This document shows, one piece after another, positions 35,599 to 42,770 of a DNA stretch of 64,000 nt. Each line of letters begins with the position of its first letter. The first letter of the stretch is position 1. The notes under the pieces are model-generated. The model did not search any database. It saw nothing but the letters and a program-made list of their open reading frames with translations, and was not told the DNA's origin. The translations under genes and the position numbers were made by a program. Source of the stretch: Bacteroidota bacterium (GTDB lineage: Bacteria; Bacteroidota; Bacteroidia; Chitinophagales; Chitinophagaceae); contig JABDGU010000002.1 in assembly GCA_013285905.1 (NCBI GenBank), forward strand, positions 1 to 64,000, given 5' to 3'.

Positions 35599-35604
35599 AG
35601 CATT

Positions 35605-36099
35605 TTGTCAACAGAGCTGCTACGATATAATGAGCCGCTGGATGTCAGCGAGATCAATTTCCTCCGGAAGAAAGTGGAGGAAGAGCGAAGGTTGTACATT
35701 AAGGTTTACAGCATACTGATGGTTATGAGTTTCCTGATGCCTTTCGCGGGGGCATGGTATCGTGCGGCGGGTGGTGCGCAAAATGCTTTTTCACCAATAA
35801 GGTATTTTGGCTTCACGGCTTTTCTTTTAGGTGTTTGTACATTGGCGGTTTTGCTGTCTTACCGTTTATACCTGCGTAAAGTTTTCCTGGACCTTAAGAC
35901 AAGGACAAAAACCATAGAGTTGAGTCATATTACCCGAAAACAATTCATGCCGCAGAATAACAGCTATCATTTTTATATTGCATCTACCAACAGGCTAAGT
36001 ATAGAAGTAAGCCAGGAAGATTTTTACCACATGGATGAAGGGGATGAAGTGAGCATAGAATACACTACACATGCAAAGATATTTTTAGGATATTTTTGA
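35605..36099 (+). CDS. Small membrane protein with two transmembrane segments
   Basis: 164 residues, TTG start 6 bases after the carboxypeptidase stop, so translation is probably coupled. Two hydrophobic helices (VYSILMVMSFLMPFAGAWY and YFGFTAFLLGVCTLAVLLSYRLYL) are followed by a C-terminal cytoplasmic beta-rich tail (KTIELSHITRKQF, SEDFYHMDEGDEVSIEYTTHAKIFLGYF-like strands). I recognise no named family; the tail resembles the small beta domain that follows paired helices in some Bacteroidota proteins. An alternative is that it starts later, but then the first helix would be near the very N-terminus. Confidence 0.6.
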   Translation: MSTELLRYNEPLDVSEINFLRKKVEEERRLYIKVYSILMVMSFLMPFAGAWYRAAGGAQNAFSPIRYFGFTAFLLGVCTLAVLLSYRLYLRKVFLDLKTRTKTIELSHITRKQFMPQNNSYHFYIASTNRLSIEVSQEDFYHMDEGDEVSIEYTTHAKIFLGYF

Positions 36100-36137
36100 T
36101 TTTTAGTTATCACAAGTAAATACAATAGTAATAAGAA

Positions 36138-37022
36138 ATGAAATTATCAATCTTAAAACTAATAGTCCTGGATTTCTTTTTGCTATTTGATTTCTACTAT
36201 TGCCATGCACAAAATGTTATTAAATATGAATGTGGCGTAGGCCGGATTGAGTCAGGGATAATACACGGGAAAGCAAAAAAACTGATGATCACATTTCATG
36301 GAAGATTGGACGGTCTATACAAAGCTGGAGTTGCTGATACTTCTGTTGAAAACATTTGCATTTTCAAATTTGATGTTAACGGAAATATTATGACATTGTC
36401 TGATTCAATAGGTAGATGGAATTCCACTGAAACATTTAAGTATGATGTAAATAATAAATTGTTGCAAAGAGATTGGATAGATTTAGAGAATTGGCAACAT
36501 TTGAATAATCCGATAGAAACTACAATATATAAATACGACATAAAGGGAAATAAAGTAGAGGATAGTGTTTCCATGAATGATAGTTTTGAAAGTGAGACAA
36601 TGTACTACTATGATTCAGTGGGGCATTTAATTAAGCGAACAGATACTACTTACCAAAAAACTAATTCAATTTTCAAATATAAATACGATATGAAAGGAAA
36701 TAGGATTGAAGAAATAGGCATTACTTATGCTTATGGTCAGGCTACAAAGTTTGTAGACAAAAATAAGTATGATTCGAAAAATCACTTAATTGAAAAATTG
36801 TGGTGGTTTGGATATGCAAGCACGAATGCCCCAAAATTTAAAAAAGAAAATTACAAATACGATACGACTGGAAACATAATAGAGGAAATAGATAGCTATC
36901 ATAACAACGGTAAAACAATCTTTAAGTATGAAAACTATGATAGCCACAATAATTGGCTAAAGAAGAAAATCATTTTTCATAATAGATATATTTTTGTGAG
37001 TAGAGAAATAGAGTATTATTAG
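36138..37022 (+). CDS. Secreted YD-repeat-like protein
   Basis: 294 residues with an N-terminal signal (MKLSILKLIVLDFFLLFDFYYCHAQ). The body is built of short repeats of the form KYDxxGNxIEExxxY (KYDIKGNKVED, KYDMKGNRIEE, KYDTTGNIIEE, YDSVGHLIK), i.e. YD/RHS-type repeats as found in bacterial surface and toxin-carrier proteins. This protein is far too short to be an RHS toxin carrier and has no toxin domain. It is visibly AT-richer than its neighbours and sits between the carboxypeptidase group and rimM, so it may be a recent acquisition. The function is unknown. Confidence 0.6.
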   Translation: MKLSILKLIVLDFFLLFDFYYCHAQNVIKYECGVGRIESGIIHGKAKKLMITFHGRLDGLYKAGVADTSVENICIFKFDVNGNIMTLSDSIGRWNSTETFKYDVNNKLLQRDWIDLENWQHLNNPIETTIYKYDIKGNKVEDSVSMNDSFESETMYYYDSVGHLIKRTDTTYQKTNSIFKYKYDMKGNRIEEIGITYAYGQATKFVDKNKYDSKNHLIEKLWWFGYASTNAPKFKKENYKYDTTGNIIEEIDSYHNNGKTIFKYENYDSHNNWLKKKIIFHNRYIFVSREIEYY

Positions 37023-37061
37023 TAGTATTTATCTTTTTGCAAATCATTGTTTTCTAATAAT

Positions 37062-37069
37062 TACCTTTG
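37062..37069 (+). promoter_or_regulatory. Promoter -7 box (TACCTTTG) of rimM; transcript nearly leaderless
   Basis: TACCTTTG at 37062-37069 matches TAnnTTTG. TTTG at 37036-37039 lies 22 bases upstream and can serve as -33. The rimM ATG at 37076 is only 7 bases past the box, so transcription would begin at or within a few bases of the start codon, leaving no room for a ribosome-binding site. Confidence 0.55.
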
Positions 37070-37075
37070 CAGCCC

Positions 37076-37582
37076 ATGATACGGATAGGTAAAATAGTGG
37101 CTACACATGCTTTGCAGGGCGCTATGGTGATGACCCATATAGTAGGCAATGCAAAATGGCTGAAAAAGGGAGATGCCCTGATGCTGGAAATGCATAAAGG
37201 GAGTTATATTCCTTTTTTTGTAGAGAATTGCAAAGCCAATAATGATGAAGAGTATATTGTTAACCTGGAGGAGACCGTAAGCATGGAGGCCGCCAGAAGG
37301 CTGATAGGTAAACATGTATATGTAAACGAAGATGTGCTGGGAAAATTTGCAAAAAATTCTCCTTTGCTGTGGATGGGTTTTAAAGTGATAGATAAAAATA
37401 AGGGCGAATTAGGGATTGTGGATGATATGATGCAGACGCCAACCCAATGGATTGCCCAGATGAATTATAAAGGCAAGGAAGTGCTGATACCATTGGTAGC
37501 GCAGACGATAGAGGGGATCGACCTGAAGAAAAAGACATTACATCTTGATCTGCCGGAAGGCTTGCTGGAGGTGTATTTGTGA
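37076..37582 (+). CDS. rimM: Ribosome maturation factor RimM
   Basis: 168 residues. RimM binds ribosomal protein S19 and helps late assembly of the 30S subunit. The N-terminal domain (MIRIGKIVATHALQG...LMLEM) and the C-terminal PRC barrel (LLWMGFKVIDKNKGELGIVDDM, GKEVLIPLVAQTIEGIDLKKKTLHLDLPEGLLEVYL) are both typical. The ATG is chosen because it starts the conserved IGKIVATHALQG; an upstream TTG would fall inside the promoter -7 box. It leads the rimM-trmD-rplS cluster that is standard in bacteria, here without rpsP directly in front. Confidence 0.92.
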   Translation: MIRIGKIVATHALQGAMVMTHIVGNAKWLKKGDALMLEMHKGSYIPFFVENCKANNDEEYIVNLEETVSMEAARRLIGKHVYVNEDVLGKFAKNSPLLWMGFKVIDKNKGELGIVDDMMQTPTQWIAQMNYKGKEVLIPLVAQTIEGIDLKKKTLHLDLPEGLLEVYL

Positions 37583-37590
37583 ACCCCCAC

Positions 37591-37644
37591 CCCCTGAAGG
37601 GGAGCGGGGATATTGATAAATTATATAAAAAGCCCCTTTAGGGG
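37591..37644. repeat. Pair of CCCC/GGGG hairpins between rimM and trmD
   Basis: CCCC-tgaa-GGGG (37591-37602) and CCCC-ttta-GGGG (37633-37644) are separated by an AT-rich spacer. The outer ACCCCCA and TTGGGGT can also pair, closing a cruciform. The element fills the entire rimM-trmD gap and ends 8 bases before the trmD start. Its style (CCCTTTAGGGG) is common in Bacteroidota intergenic DNA. Confidence 0.6.
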
Positions 37645-37652
37645 TTTGGGGT

Positions 37653-38342
37653 ATGCGGATAGATATTATAACAGTATTGCCGGAGCTTTTGGAAAGCCCT
37701 TTTGCGCACTCTATGATGAAGCGGGCGCAGGCGAGGGGCTTGCTGGAAGTGCATACACATGACCTGCGCGACCATACGCCCTATAAACACGGGCAGGTTG
37801 ACGATTACCAGTTTGGCGGCGGTGCTGGTATGGTGATGATGCCGGAACCCCTGGCGCTGGTAATAGAGAAGCTGAAAGAAGAACGCCAATATGATGAGAT
37901 CATTTTTATGACTCCGGATGGCTTGCAATTTGAGCAGAAAATGGCCAATAAATTATCGCTGGCTGCTAATCTTATTATTATATGCGGGCATTATAAAGGA
38001 ATTGATGAGCGTATAAGGCAGCATTTTGTAAGTATGGAAATATCTATAGGGGACTATGTGCTGAGTGGGGGAGAGCTGGCAGCTGCTGTAGTGGTGGATG
38101 CCGTAGGGCGCCTGTTGCCGGGGGTGCTGAATGACGAGACCTCAGCATTGTCAGATTCCTACCAGGATGGGGTGCTGGCCCCACCGGTTTATACCCGGCC
38201 GGCAGATTTCAGGGGTTGGAAAGTGCCGGATGTGCTGCTTTGCGGCGACCCGAAGAAAATAGAAGCATGGCGCCATGAGCAAAGCCTGCAACGCACCGCA
38301 GAGCGCCGCCCGGGGCTTTTAGACAATGCTGGGCAGGAATAA
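37653..38342 (+). CDS. trmD: tRNA (guanine-37-N1)-methyltransferase TrmD
   Basis: 229 residues. TrmD methylates G37 next to the anticodon, preventing frameshifts. It is a SPOUT-class trefoil-knot enzyme. Diagnostic segments are [25 protein letters not shown]...[31 protein letters not shown], and the knot [29 protein letters not shown]. The end [28 protein letters not shown] is the C-terminal helical domain. It lies 70 bases after rimM and 64 bases before rplS, which has its own promoter. Confidence 0.96.
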   Translation: MRIDIITVLPELLESPFAHSMMKRAQARGLLEVHTHDLRDHTPYKHGQVDDYQFGGGAGMVMMPEPLALVIEKLKEERQYDEIIFMTPDGLQFEQKMANKLSLAANLIIICGHYKGIDERIRQHFVSMEISIGDYVLSGGELAAAVVVDAVGRLLPGVLNDETSALSDSYQDGVLAPPVYTRPADFRGWKVPDVLLCGDPKKIEAWRHEQSLQRTAERRPGLLDNAGQE

Positions 38343-38353
38343 GCCATAAATTT

Positions 38354-38383
38354 TTTGTAATCATAAAATTAATAGTACCTTTG
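38354..38383 (+). promoter_or_regulatory. Promoter of rplS
   Basis: TTTG at 38354-38357 (-33) and TACCTTTG at 38376-38383 (-7, consensus TAnnTTTG) are separated by 18 bases, an almost perfect Bacteroidota vegetative promoter. The ATG of rplS follows 23 bases after the -7 box. It lies just downstream of trmD. Confidence 0.75.
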
Positions 38384-38406
38384 CAGTCCTAAAAAAAATA
38401 TAAACA

Positions 38407-38781
38407 ATGAACGCTTTAGCTTTTGTGCACGAGCAAATGACCGGGAAGAAAGAATTTCCGAAATTCAAGGCCGGCGATAATATTACTGTTAATTATAAGA
38501 TCATTGAAGGTAATAAAGAACGTATCCAGTCTTTTAAAGGCGATGTGTTAAAACGCCAGGGAAACAGTGGTACAGCCACTTTCACTGTTCGTAAGATGTC
38601 GGACGGCGTGGGTGTAGAGCGTTTATTTCCTTTATATTCTCCTAATATTGAATCTATTGTATTGAACAAATCGGGCCGTGTGCGCCGTGCTAAATTGTTC
38701 TATCTCCGCGATCGCCAGGGTAAATCTGCACGTATCAAGGAAAAGAAACAAATTCATGCTACTGCACGCGTAAAAGCGTAA
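38407..38781 (+). CDS. rplS: 50S ribosomal protein L19
   Basis: 124 residues, slightly longer than the enterobacterial protein at its C-terminus. L19 sits at the 30S-50S interface. The conserved core is visible: FPKFKAGDNITVNYKIIEGNKERIQSFKGDV, TFTVRKMSDGVGVERLFPLYSPNIESI, RRAKLFYLRDRQGKSARIKEK. It has its own strong promoter and an intrinsic terminator right behind it. Confidence 0.97.
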   Translation: MNALAFVHEQMTGKKEFPKFKAGDNITVNYKIIEGNKERIQSFKGDVLKRQGNSGTATFTVRKMSDGVGVERLFPLYSPNIESIVLNKSGRVRRAKLFYLRDRQGKSARIKEKKQIHATARVKA

Positions 38782-38800
38782 TATTTATCATATTATATAT

Positions 38801-38830
38801 AAAAAGGCTGCCCGAGGGTGGCCTTTTTTT
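38801..38830 (+). terminator. Intrinsic terminator of rplS
   Basis: AAAAAGGC pairs with GCCTTTTT around CCC / GGG inner pairs and a GAG loop. The stem is followed by a T-run. It starts 20 bases after the rplS stop. Confidence 0.8.
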
Positions 38831-38877
38831 GTTATATGTGGATTGCTGCGTGGACATTAAATTTCAGCACTCCCAGT

Positions 38878-38943
38878 TGCGCAGCTACGGAGCGCATTTC
38901 GATAATTCCTTATTGGCTACAAAGCTTTGGCCTCTATGAGGCC
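38878..38943. repeat. Two-hairpin dispersed repeat, copy 2
   Basis: Hairpin 1 is TGCGC / GCGCA around a loop with CTACG (38878-38896). Hairpin 2 is GGCCTC-tat-GAGGCC (38929-38943), preceded by CTACAAAGCTTT (38917-38928). Compared with copy 1 (3257-3323) the loop and linker are kept while both stems are rewritten as matched pairs. Confidence 0.65.
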
Positions 38944-39001
38944 TTCCCAAGCCATGATGAAATTTAATGTTGAAATGGTATAAATTTAGCACGAGTTTTT
39001 T

Positions 39002-39050
39002 TGGCTAAAGCCATCCATACAGTTTATGGATTCCCCGGCCTGAAGTCAGG
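39002..39050. repeat. Triple-hairpin repeat (GGCTAAAGCC type)
   Basis: Three consecutive stems fit in 49 bp: TGGC-taaa-GCCA (39002-39013), ATCCATA-cagtt-TATGGAT (39013-39031) and CCTGA-ag-TCAGG (39039-39050). The combination GGCTAAAGCC ... CTGAAGTC ... GGGGCAATTGA is a style I associate with dispersed repeats of Bacteroidota. No gene is visible in 38831-39188. Confidence 0.6.
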
Positions 39051-39069
39051 GGCAATTGATAAAATATTT

Positions 39070-39093
39070 GTTGTTGGTCAGGCGACCAACAAC
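39070..39093. repeat. Inverted repeat of the GTTGGTC type, copy 2
   Basis: GTTGTTGGTC (39070-39079), loop AGGC, GACCAACAAC (39084-39093). It shares the inner stem with the copy at 31415-31454, where the loop is the reverse complement (GCCT). Confidence 0.7.
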
Positions 39094-39188
39094 GGCATTG
39101 GAAAAAGCGATGCTAAGTAAAGGTAAGCGCTATTGTAAAAGGTGTATTTTTACAATATAGTTGGTATTAAATAGTAAAACGCAGAAAA

Positions 39189-39704
39189 ATGAAACGTTTT
39201 ATTTCTATAGCTTTTATCATGTTGGTCCTATATGCCACCGGTTTTTCGAAAACCGGGCATAAAAAAACAATCCTGAACGGATTATACCTGATAACAAAAA
39301 TTGACACTGATGCTACAAAACTCAGCCCACTATCTCAGAATGAAATGGCAGTTGGTTTTAGTAAGCTATTCGCTGAATACAATAATAAAGATGAGTTCAT
39401 AAGGCTAATAATAGACACTACTCAGTTTGTACCACTTGAATTAGAAAAAGCGCCAACAACTGAACAACAAACTGAAAAGAAAAAGAAATTACTGCTCTCA
39501 TTAACTAAAGAGGCATCCGAAAAATTAAAGGCTTTTACTGCAAATCATGTAATGAGCCGGGTGGCAATTGTAGTTGATGGTGAAGCACTGACCATGCATA
39601 AAATAAAAGAACCCATAACAAGCGGGCAACTTCAAATAACCAGATGTACGGACAATGCCTGTGAACGCCTTTTTGTGAAACTGAAAGACAATGTAAAAAA
39701 ATAG
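39189..39704 (+). CDS. Exported protein with a SecD-like periplasmic head domain
   Basis: 171 residues with a signal peptide (MKRFISIAFIMLVLYATGFS). The C-terminal half, LKAFTANHVMSRVAIVVDGEALTMHKIKEPITSGQLQIT, closely resembles the head of the SecD P1 domain, where the corresponding segment reads roughly AIVLDGxVxSAPxIxExITGGxAQI. Real SecD is a six-helix membrane protein of more than 400 residues; this one has no membrane helices beyond the signal and is a stand-alone domain. Similar short proteins occur in Bacteroidota. It may bind unfolded proteins in the periplasm, but that is inference. Two Cys near the end (CTDNACERLF) could form a disulfide. Confidence 0.6.
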   Translation: MKRFISIAFIMLVLYATGFSKTGHKKTILNGLYLITKIDTDATKLSPLSQNEMAVGFSKLFAEYNNKDEFIRLIIDTTQFVPLELEKAPTTEQQTEKKKKLLLSLTKEASEKLKAFTANHVMSRVAIVVDGEALTMHKIKEPITSGQLQITRCTDNACERLFVKLKDNVKK

Positions 39705-39740
39705 GGTAGTTTTTGAATATGCCTATTAGCTTTACTTTAT

Positions 39741-39900
39741 TTTCAACCAATATAATGTCCCTATCGGGACAATGTCATTAAATTGAGGATTTTGTTTTTC
39801 GAAATAATGTCACCCCTTCGGGGTTTGTGCCTATATTAATCCTGTTTTTTTACTATAATCATACCAGTCCTTCAGACTTTTCTCTTAATTTAATGACATT
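39741..39900. repeat. Three-hairpin dispersed repeat of about 160 bp, copy 1
   Basis: It begins TTTC.ACCAATAT and ends TTAATGACATT. It contains GTCCC-tatc-GGGAC (39757-39770), ACCCC-ttc-GGGGT (39812-39824) and AGTC-cttca-GACT (39866-39878), the latter after ATAATCATACC. The second copy is at 42616-42770. Downstream, GCCTATCGGGACAAT repeats part of the first hairpin. Confidence 0.8.
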
Positions 39901-39924
39901 GGCCTATCGGGACAATACCATATA

Positions 39925-39951
39925 CTTGTAAGACAATTTATGCCTTACAAG
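39925..39951. promoter_or_regulatory. Inverted repeat upstream of the saccharopine-dehydrogenase-like gene
   Basis: CTTGTAAG (39925-39932) and CTTACAAG (39944-39951) form an 8-bp perfect inverted repeat with an 11-base centre. It lies about 50 bases before the ATG and 17 bases before a near-consensus -7 box (TATCTTTA, 39969-39976). It could be an operator or a transcribed hairpin. Confidence 0.35.
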
Positions 39952-40002
39952 ACACTAAGGTCTTTTTGTATCTTTACCCTAGAATAGTGAATATTAATAA
40001 GC

Positions 40003-41229
40003 ATGATAAAAATAGGCCTGCTAAAAGAGAGGAAAATACCAAAGGATGTGCGGGTGGCCCTAACGCCCAAATATTGTGTGCGTATACAGAACGCTTACCC
40101 CCAAATAAAAATATATGTAGAGCCTTCTGAAACACGATGCATCAGCGATGCTGCATATAGGGCAGCTGGCATAGAACTGAAAGAGGATCTTAGCGATTGC
40201 GATATATTGTTAGGCATAAAGGAGGTGCCCGCTGATAAATTGATACCGGGGAAAACCTATTTTTTCTTTTCACACACCAAAAAGAAACAGCCTTATAATC
40301 AAAAGCTGATGCAGGCACTTATTGAGAAGCGGATCCGCATGATAGATTATGAATGCCTGACACATTCGGATGAGCAACGCATATTGGGTTTTGGGTTTTA
40401 CGCGGGTGTAGTGGGAACGCATAATGGACTAATGACCTTCGGGAAAAAGACCGGCAAATTCGATTTACAGTCAGCACATGCGATAGGAAATTATGAAGGT
40501 ATTTTAGAGGCTTATGAACGCTTTAAACTGCCGAATATCAAGATAGCAATAACAGGGTCGGGGAAGGTGGCCGCAGGTGTGATAGATGTGATGACCAAGC
40601 TGGATATTGAACCTATGGAGCCCTCCGATTTCCTGACGCATAGCTATGAATATCCTGTGTACACACACCTGAAAGGAGGCGAACTATATGCAAGGAAAGA
40701 TAATGACCTATTTTACAGGGATGATTTTCACGCGAACCCACAGGCGTATAAATGCTTATTTACCTCGTTTGTGAACCAAGCCGATATATTGATAAACGGT
40801 GTTTACTGGGAGCATGATATACCAAGGTTGTTTGAGAAAGCCGATATACAACGTAAAGACTGGCGCATAGCGGTAATAGCAGATATTACCTGCGACCAAG
40901 AGGGCTCTGTGCCAATAAATTATGGGGCCTCTACTATAGCAGACCCGGTATATGGTATGGACCGCAAAACAATGCTACGCACAGATCCTTTTTTGAATAC
41001 CAAAGATACGATTGATATAATGGCTGTAGATAACCTGCCTAATGAGTTGCCCGTAGATGCCTCACACTATTTTGCTATTCACCTGGAAAAGTATGTGATC
41101 CCTGAATTGATAAATGAGACAAGCGATATTTTACAAAGAGCAACTATTTGCGAAAACGGCAAGTTGACGAAAGATTTTGAGTATTTGGCTGATTATGCTT
41201 ACGTAGAGGTTAAAAGGGTGAAAGGTTAA
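40003..41229 (+). CDS. Saccharopine dehydrogenase-like NAD(P)-dependent oxidoreductase (LYS1 type)
   Basis: 408 residues. The N-terminus (KIGLLKERKIPKDVRVALTP) is the alanine-dehydrogenase/transhydrogenase N-terminal domain, and the middle has a dinucleotide fold (NIKIAITGSGKVAAGVIDVM). The combination with YFFFSHTKKKQPYNQKLM, GTHNGLMTFGKKTG and VIADITCDQEGSVPINYGASTI is typical of the NAD+, L-lysine-forming saccharopine dehydrogenase group. In Bacteroidota such proteins are annotated as saccharopine-dehydrogenase-like; the true substrate (lysine or another amino acid) is not certain. A family-A repeat and a small inverted repeat lie directly upstream. It converges with the epimerase gene four bases away. 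Confidence 0.8.
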   Translation: MIKIGLLKERKIPKDVRVALTPKYCVRIQNAYPQIKIYVEPSETRCISDAAYRAAGIELKEDLSDCDILLGIKEVPADKLIPGKTYFFFSHTKKKQPYNQKLMQALIEKRIRMIDYECLTHSDEQRILGFGFYAGVVGTHNGLMTFGKKTGKFDLQSAHAIGNYEGILEAYERFKLPNIKIAITGSGKVAAGVIDVMTKLDIEPMEPSDFLTHSYEYPVYTHLKGGELYARKDNDLFYRDDFHANPQAYKCLFTSFVNQADILINGVYWEHDIPRLFEKADIQRKDWRIAVIADITCDQEGSVPINYGASTIADPVYGMDRKTMLRTDPFLNTKDTIDIMAVDNLPNELPVDASHYFAIHLEKYVIPELINETSDILQRATICENGKLTKDFEYLADYAYVEVKRVKG

Positions 41230-41233
41230 TAGG

Positions 41234-42148
41234 TTAACAGGTTAATAGGTCTTTTATTGCATCTTCAATTTTGGGGTATTGAAAAGTGAAGCCTGTGGCC
41301 GTTATTTTATCTGAGTTTACTGTGCAACTTTTTAGTATTTCGGTACTCATTTCGCCAAGCATCATCTTCAACACAAAAGATGGAACATGAAAAGGGATTT
41401 TTATCCCGCCTTTTATTTTAGCAATAGTTTTCATCAGACTCTCATTGCTGACGGGGTGGGGGCTTACTGCATTGTAAACGCCCTGCATTGCGTCATTTTC
41501 CAAAGCCGATAGTATAAGCTTGCAATGGTCATCTATATGTATCCATGAAGTGACGGCTTTGCCGGAGCCCAGTATTGGGACAAGCCCGAAATTTATAGGC
41601 TGTATGAATTTGGCGAAAGCCCCGCCATCTTTGCCGAATACAATTCCGAACCTTAAAATAGCTGTCCGCAGAAAGCCGGATGCCTGATTTGCTTCATTTT
41701 CCCAGGCCCGGCAAACCTGGCCAATAAAATCGTTGCAGGGAGGATTATCTTCTTTAAAGGGTACGAGGTTTTCCCGGTCCGGGCCGTAATAACCGATAGC
41801 AGAAGCTGAAATAAATGTGCGGCAATTGGGCGCATGTTGTTTTAAACCAGCAACCAGGAAACGGGTTCCCGTAACCCGGCTATCTGATATTTCCCTTTTT
41901 CTATTAGCTGTCCAACGCTTGTCAGCAATACCTGCGCCTGCCAGGTGTATCATAGCATCAATTTTGCCAAGGGCGTCCAAATCAATACTTGATCTTGCTG
42001 CATCCCAATGAGCATAAGTAAGTTGTCTATTACCAGTTTTTTTAATTGACCTGGTAAAAATGATCACATTATTCCCTCTTTCAAGCAGCGAAGCCACAAG
42101 ATGGGTTCCTATGAAGCCGGTGCCGCCTGTTATGCCAATAGTCTGCAT
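41234..42148 (-). CDS. TIGR01777 family NAD(P)-binding epimerase-like protein (YfcH)
   Basis: 304 residues from the chosen start. The start MQTIGITGGTGFIGTHL places the glycine-rich dinucleotide motif at the very N-terminus as in the family; the longer reading frame adds a non-conserved 26 residues. Other features are MIHLAGAGIADKRW, FISASAIGYYG, LRFGIVFGKDGGAF, SWIHIDDHCKLI and YNAVSPHPVSN. It belongs to the extended short-chain dehydrogenase superfamily; substrate unknown. The stop lies four bases from the convergent saccharopine-dehydrogenase-like gene. Confidence 0.88.
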   Translation of the reverse strand: MQTIGITGGTGFIGTHLVASLLERGNNVIIFTRSIKKTGNRQLTYAHWDAARSSIDLDALGKIDAMIHLAGAGIADKRWTANRKREISDSRVTGTRFLVAGLKQHAPNCRTFISASAIGYYGPDRENLVPFKEDNPPCNDFIGQVCRAWENEANQASGFLRTAILRFGIVFGKDGGAFAKFIQPINFGLVPILGSGKAVTSWIHIDDHCKLILSALENDAMQGVYNAVSPHPVSNESLMKTIAKIKGGIKIPFHVPSFVLKMMLGEMSTEILKSCTVNSDKITATGFTFQYPKIEDAIKDLLTC

Positions 42149-42344
42149 AGTGTATAAATTTTGTCTTATTAAAGCGTAAAGGTCGCAAAGTGCCGGAAAA
42201 CTGATGCCTCGCCTTATACAAGACAATCGAGATCCTTGTCATCCGCCGGCCACTTCGTTAAAGAATTCTGAAAAATAATTTTCCAGCCAATGAAATACAA
42301 TAAAGAATAAACCGCTGCGTTTATTTTAATAAAGCACCTTTTTA

Positions 42345-42542
42345 ATGAACAAAACTTTACATAAGACAAGTAACAAAAAAAGCCTGAAATTTTACACTGC
42401 CCAGCTCCGGGATTTTAACGGACATGAACAGTTAACAGACTTATTAGACAGTATGGGCGCCTACCTGAATGAAGCGGCCAAGGATACATTGCATCCGCGC
42501 CCGCAGGCTATTCTGCAATTGTTGAGGAAAGCAGGGGTATAG
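42345..42542 (+). CDS. Small conserved-looking hypothetical protein
   Basis: 65 residues, basic N-terminus (MNKTLHKTSNKKSLKFYTAQL) followed by two predicted helices (HEQLTDLLDSMGAYLNEAAKD and PRPQAILQLLRKAGV). Codon pattern and length are credible for a small cytoplasmic protein, and the end PRPQAILQLLRKAGV looks like a compact helical motif. It starts 196 bases from the divergent epimerase start and ends 34 bases before a perfect hairpin (CCGTCCC-atac-GGGACGG at 42577-42594). I recognise no family. Confidence 0.5.
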   Translation: MNKTLHKTSNKKSLKFYTAQLRDFNGHEQLTDLLDSMGAYLNEAAKDTLHPRPQAILQLLRKAGV

Positions 42543-42615
42543 CGTTACGGGACACAAAGAATGATGGTAAAATATACCGTCCCATACGGGACGGGTGGTG
42601 TTACGTTGCGTTTCA

Positions 42616-42770
42616 TTTCTACCAATATTATGTCCCTAAGAGGACAATATCGTTATTGAGAGCTTTGTTTCCCGAAATAATGTCACCCCGATGGGGTTTG
42701 TGTCGATGCGTAACTATTACTGCTATAATCATATCAGTCCTTCGGACTTTTATCTTAACTTAATGACATT
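42616..42770. repeat. Three-hairpin dispersed repeat of about 155 bp, copy 2
   Basis: It has the same order and ends as copy 1 (39741-39900). The first stem is weaker (GTCC...GGAC, 42632-42645), the second is identical in its arms but not its loop (ACCCC-gat-GGGGT, 42685-42697), and the third is perfect (AGTCC-ttc-GGACT). Its last two bases are part of the stop codon of the metallophosphoesterase gene. Confidence 0.8.
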
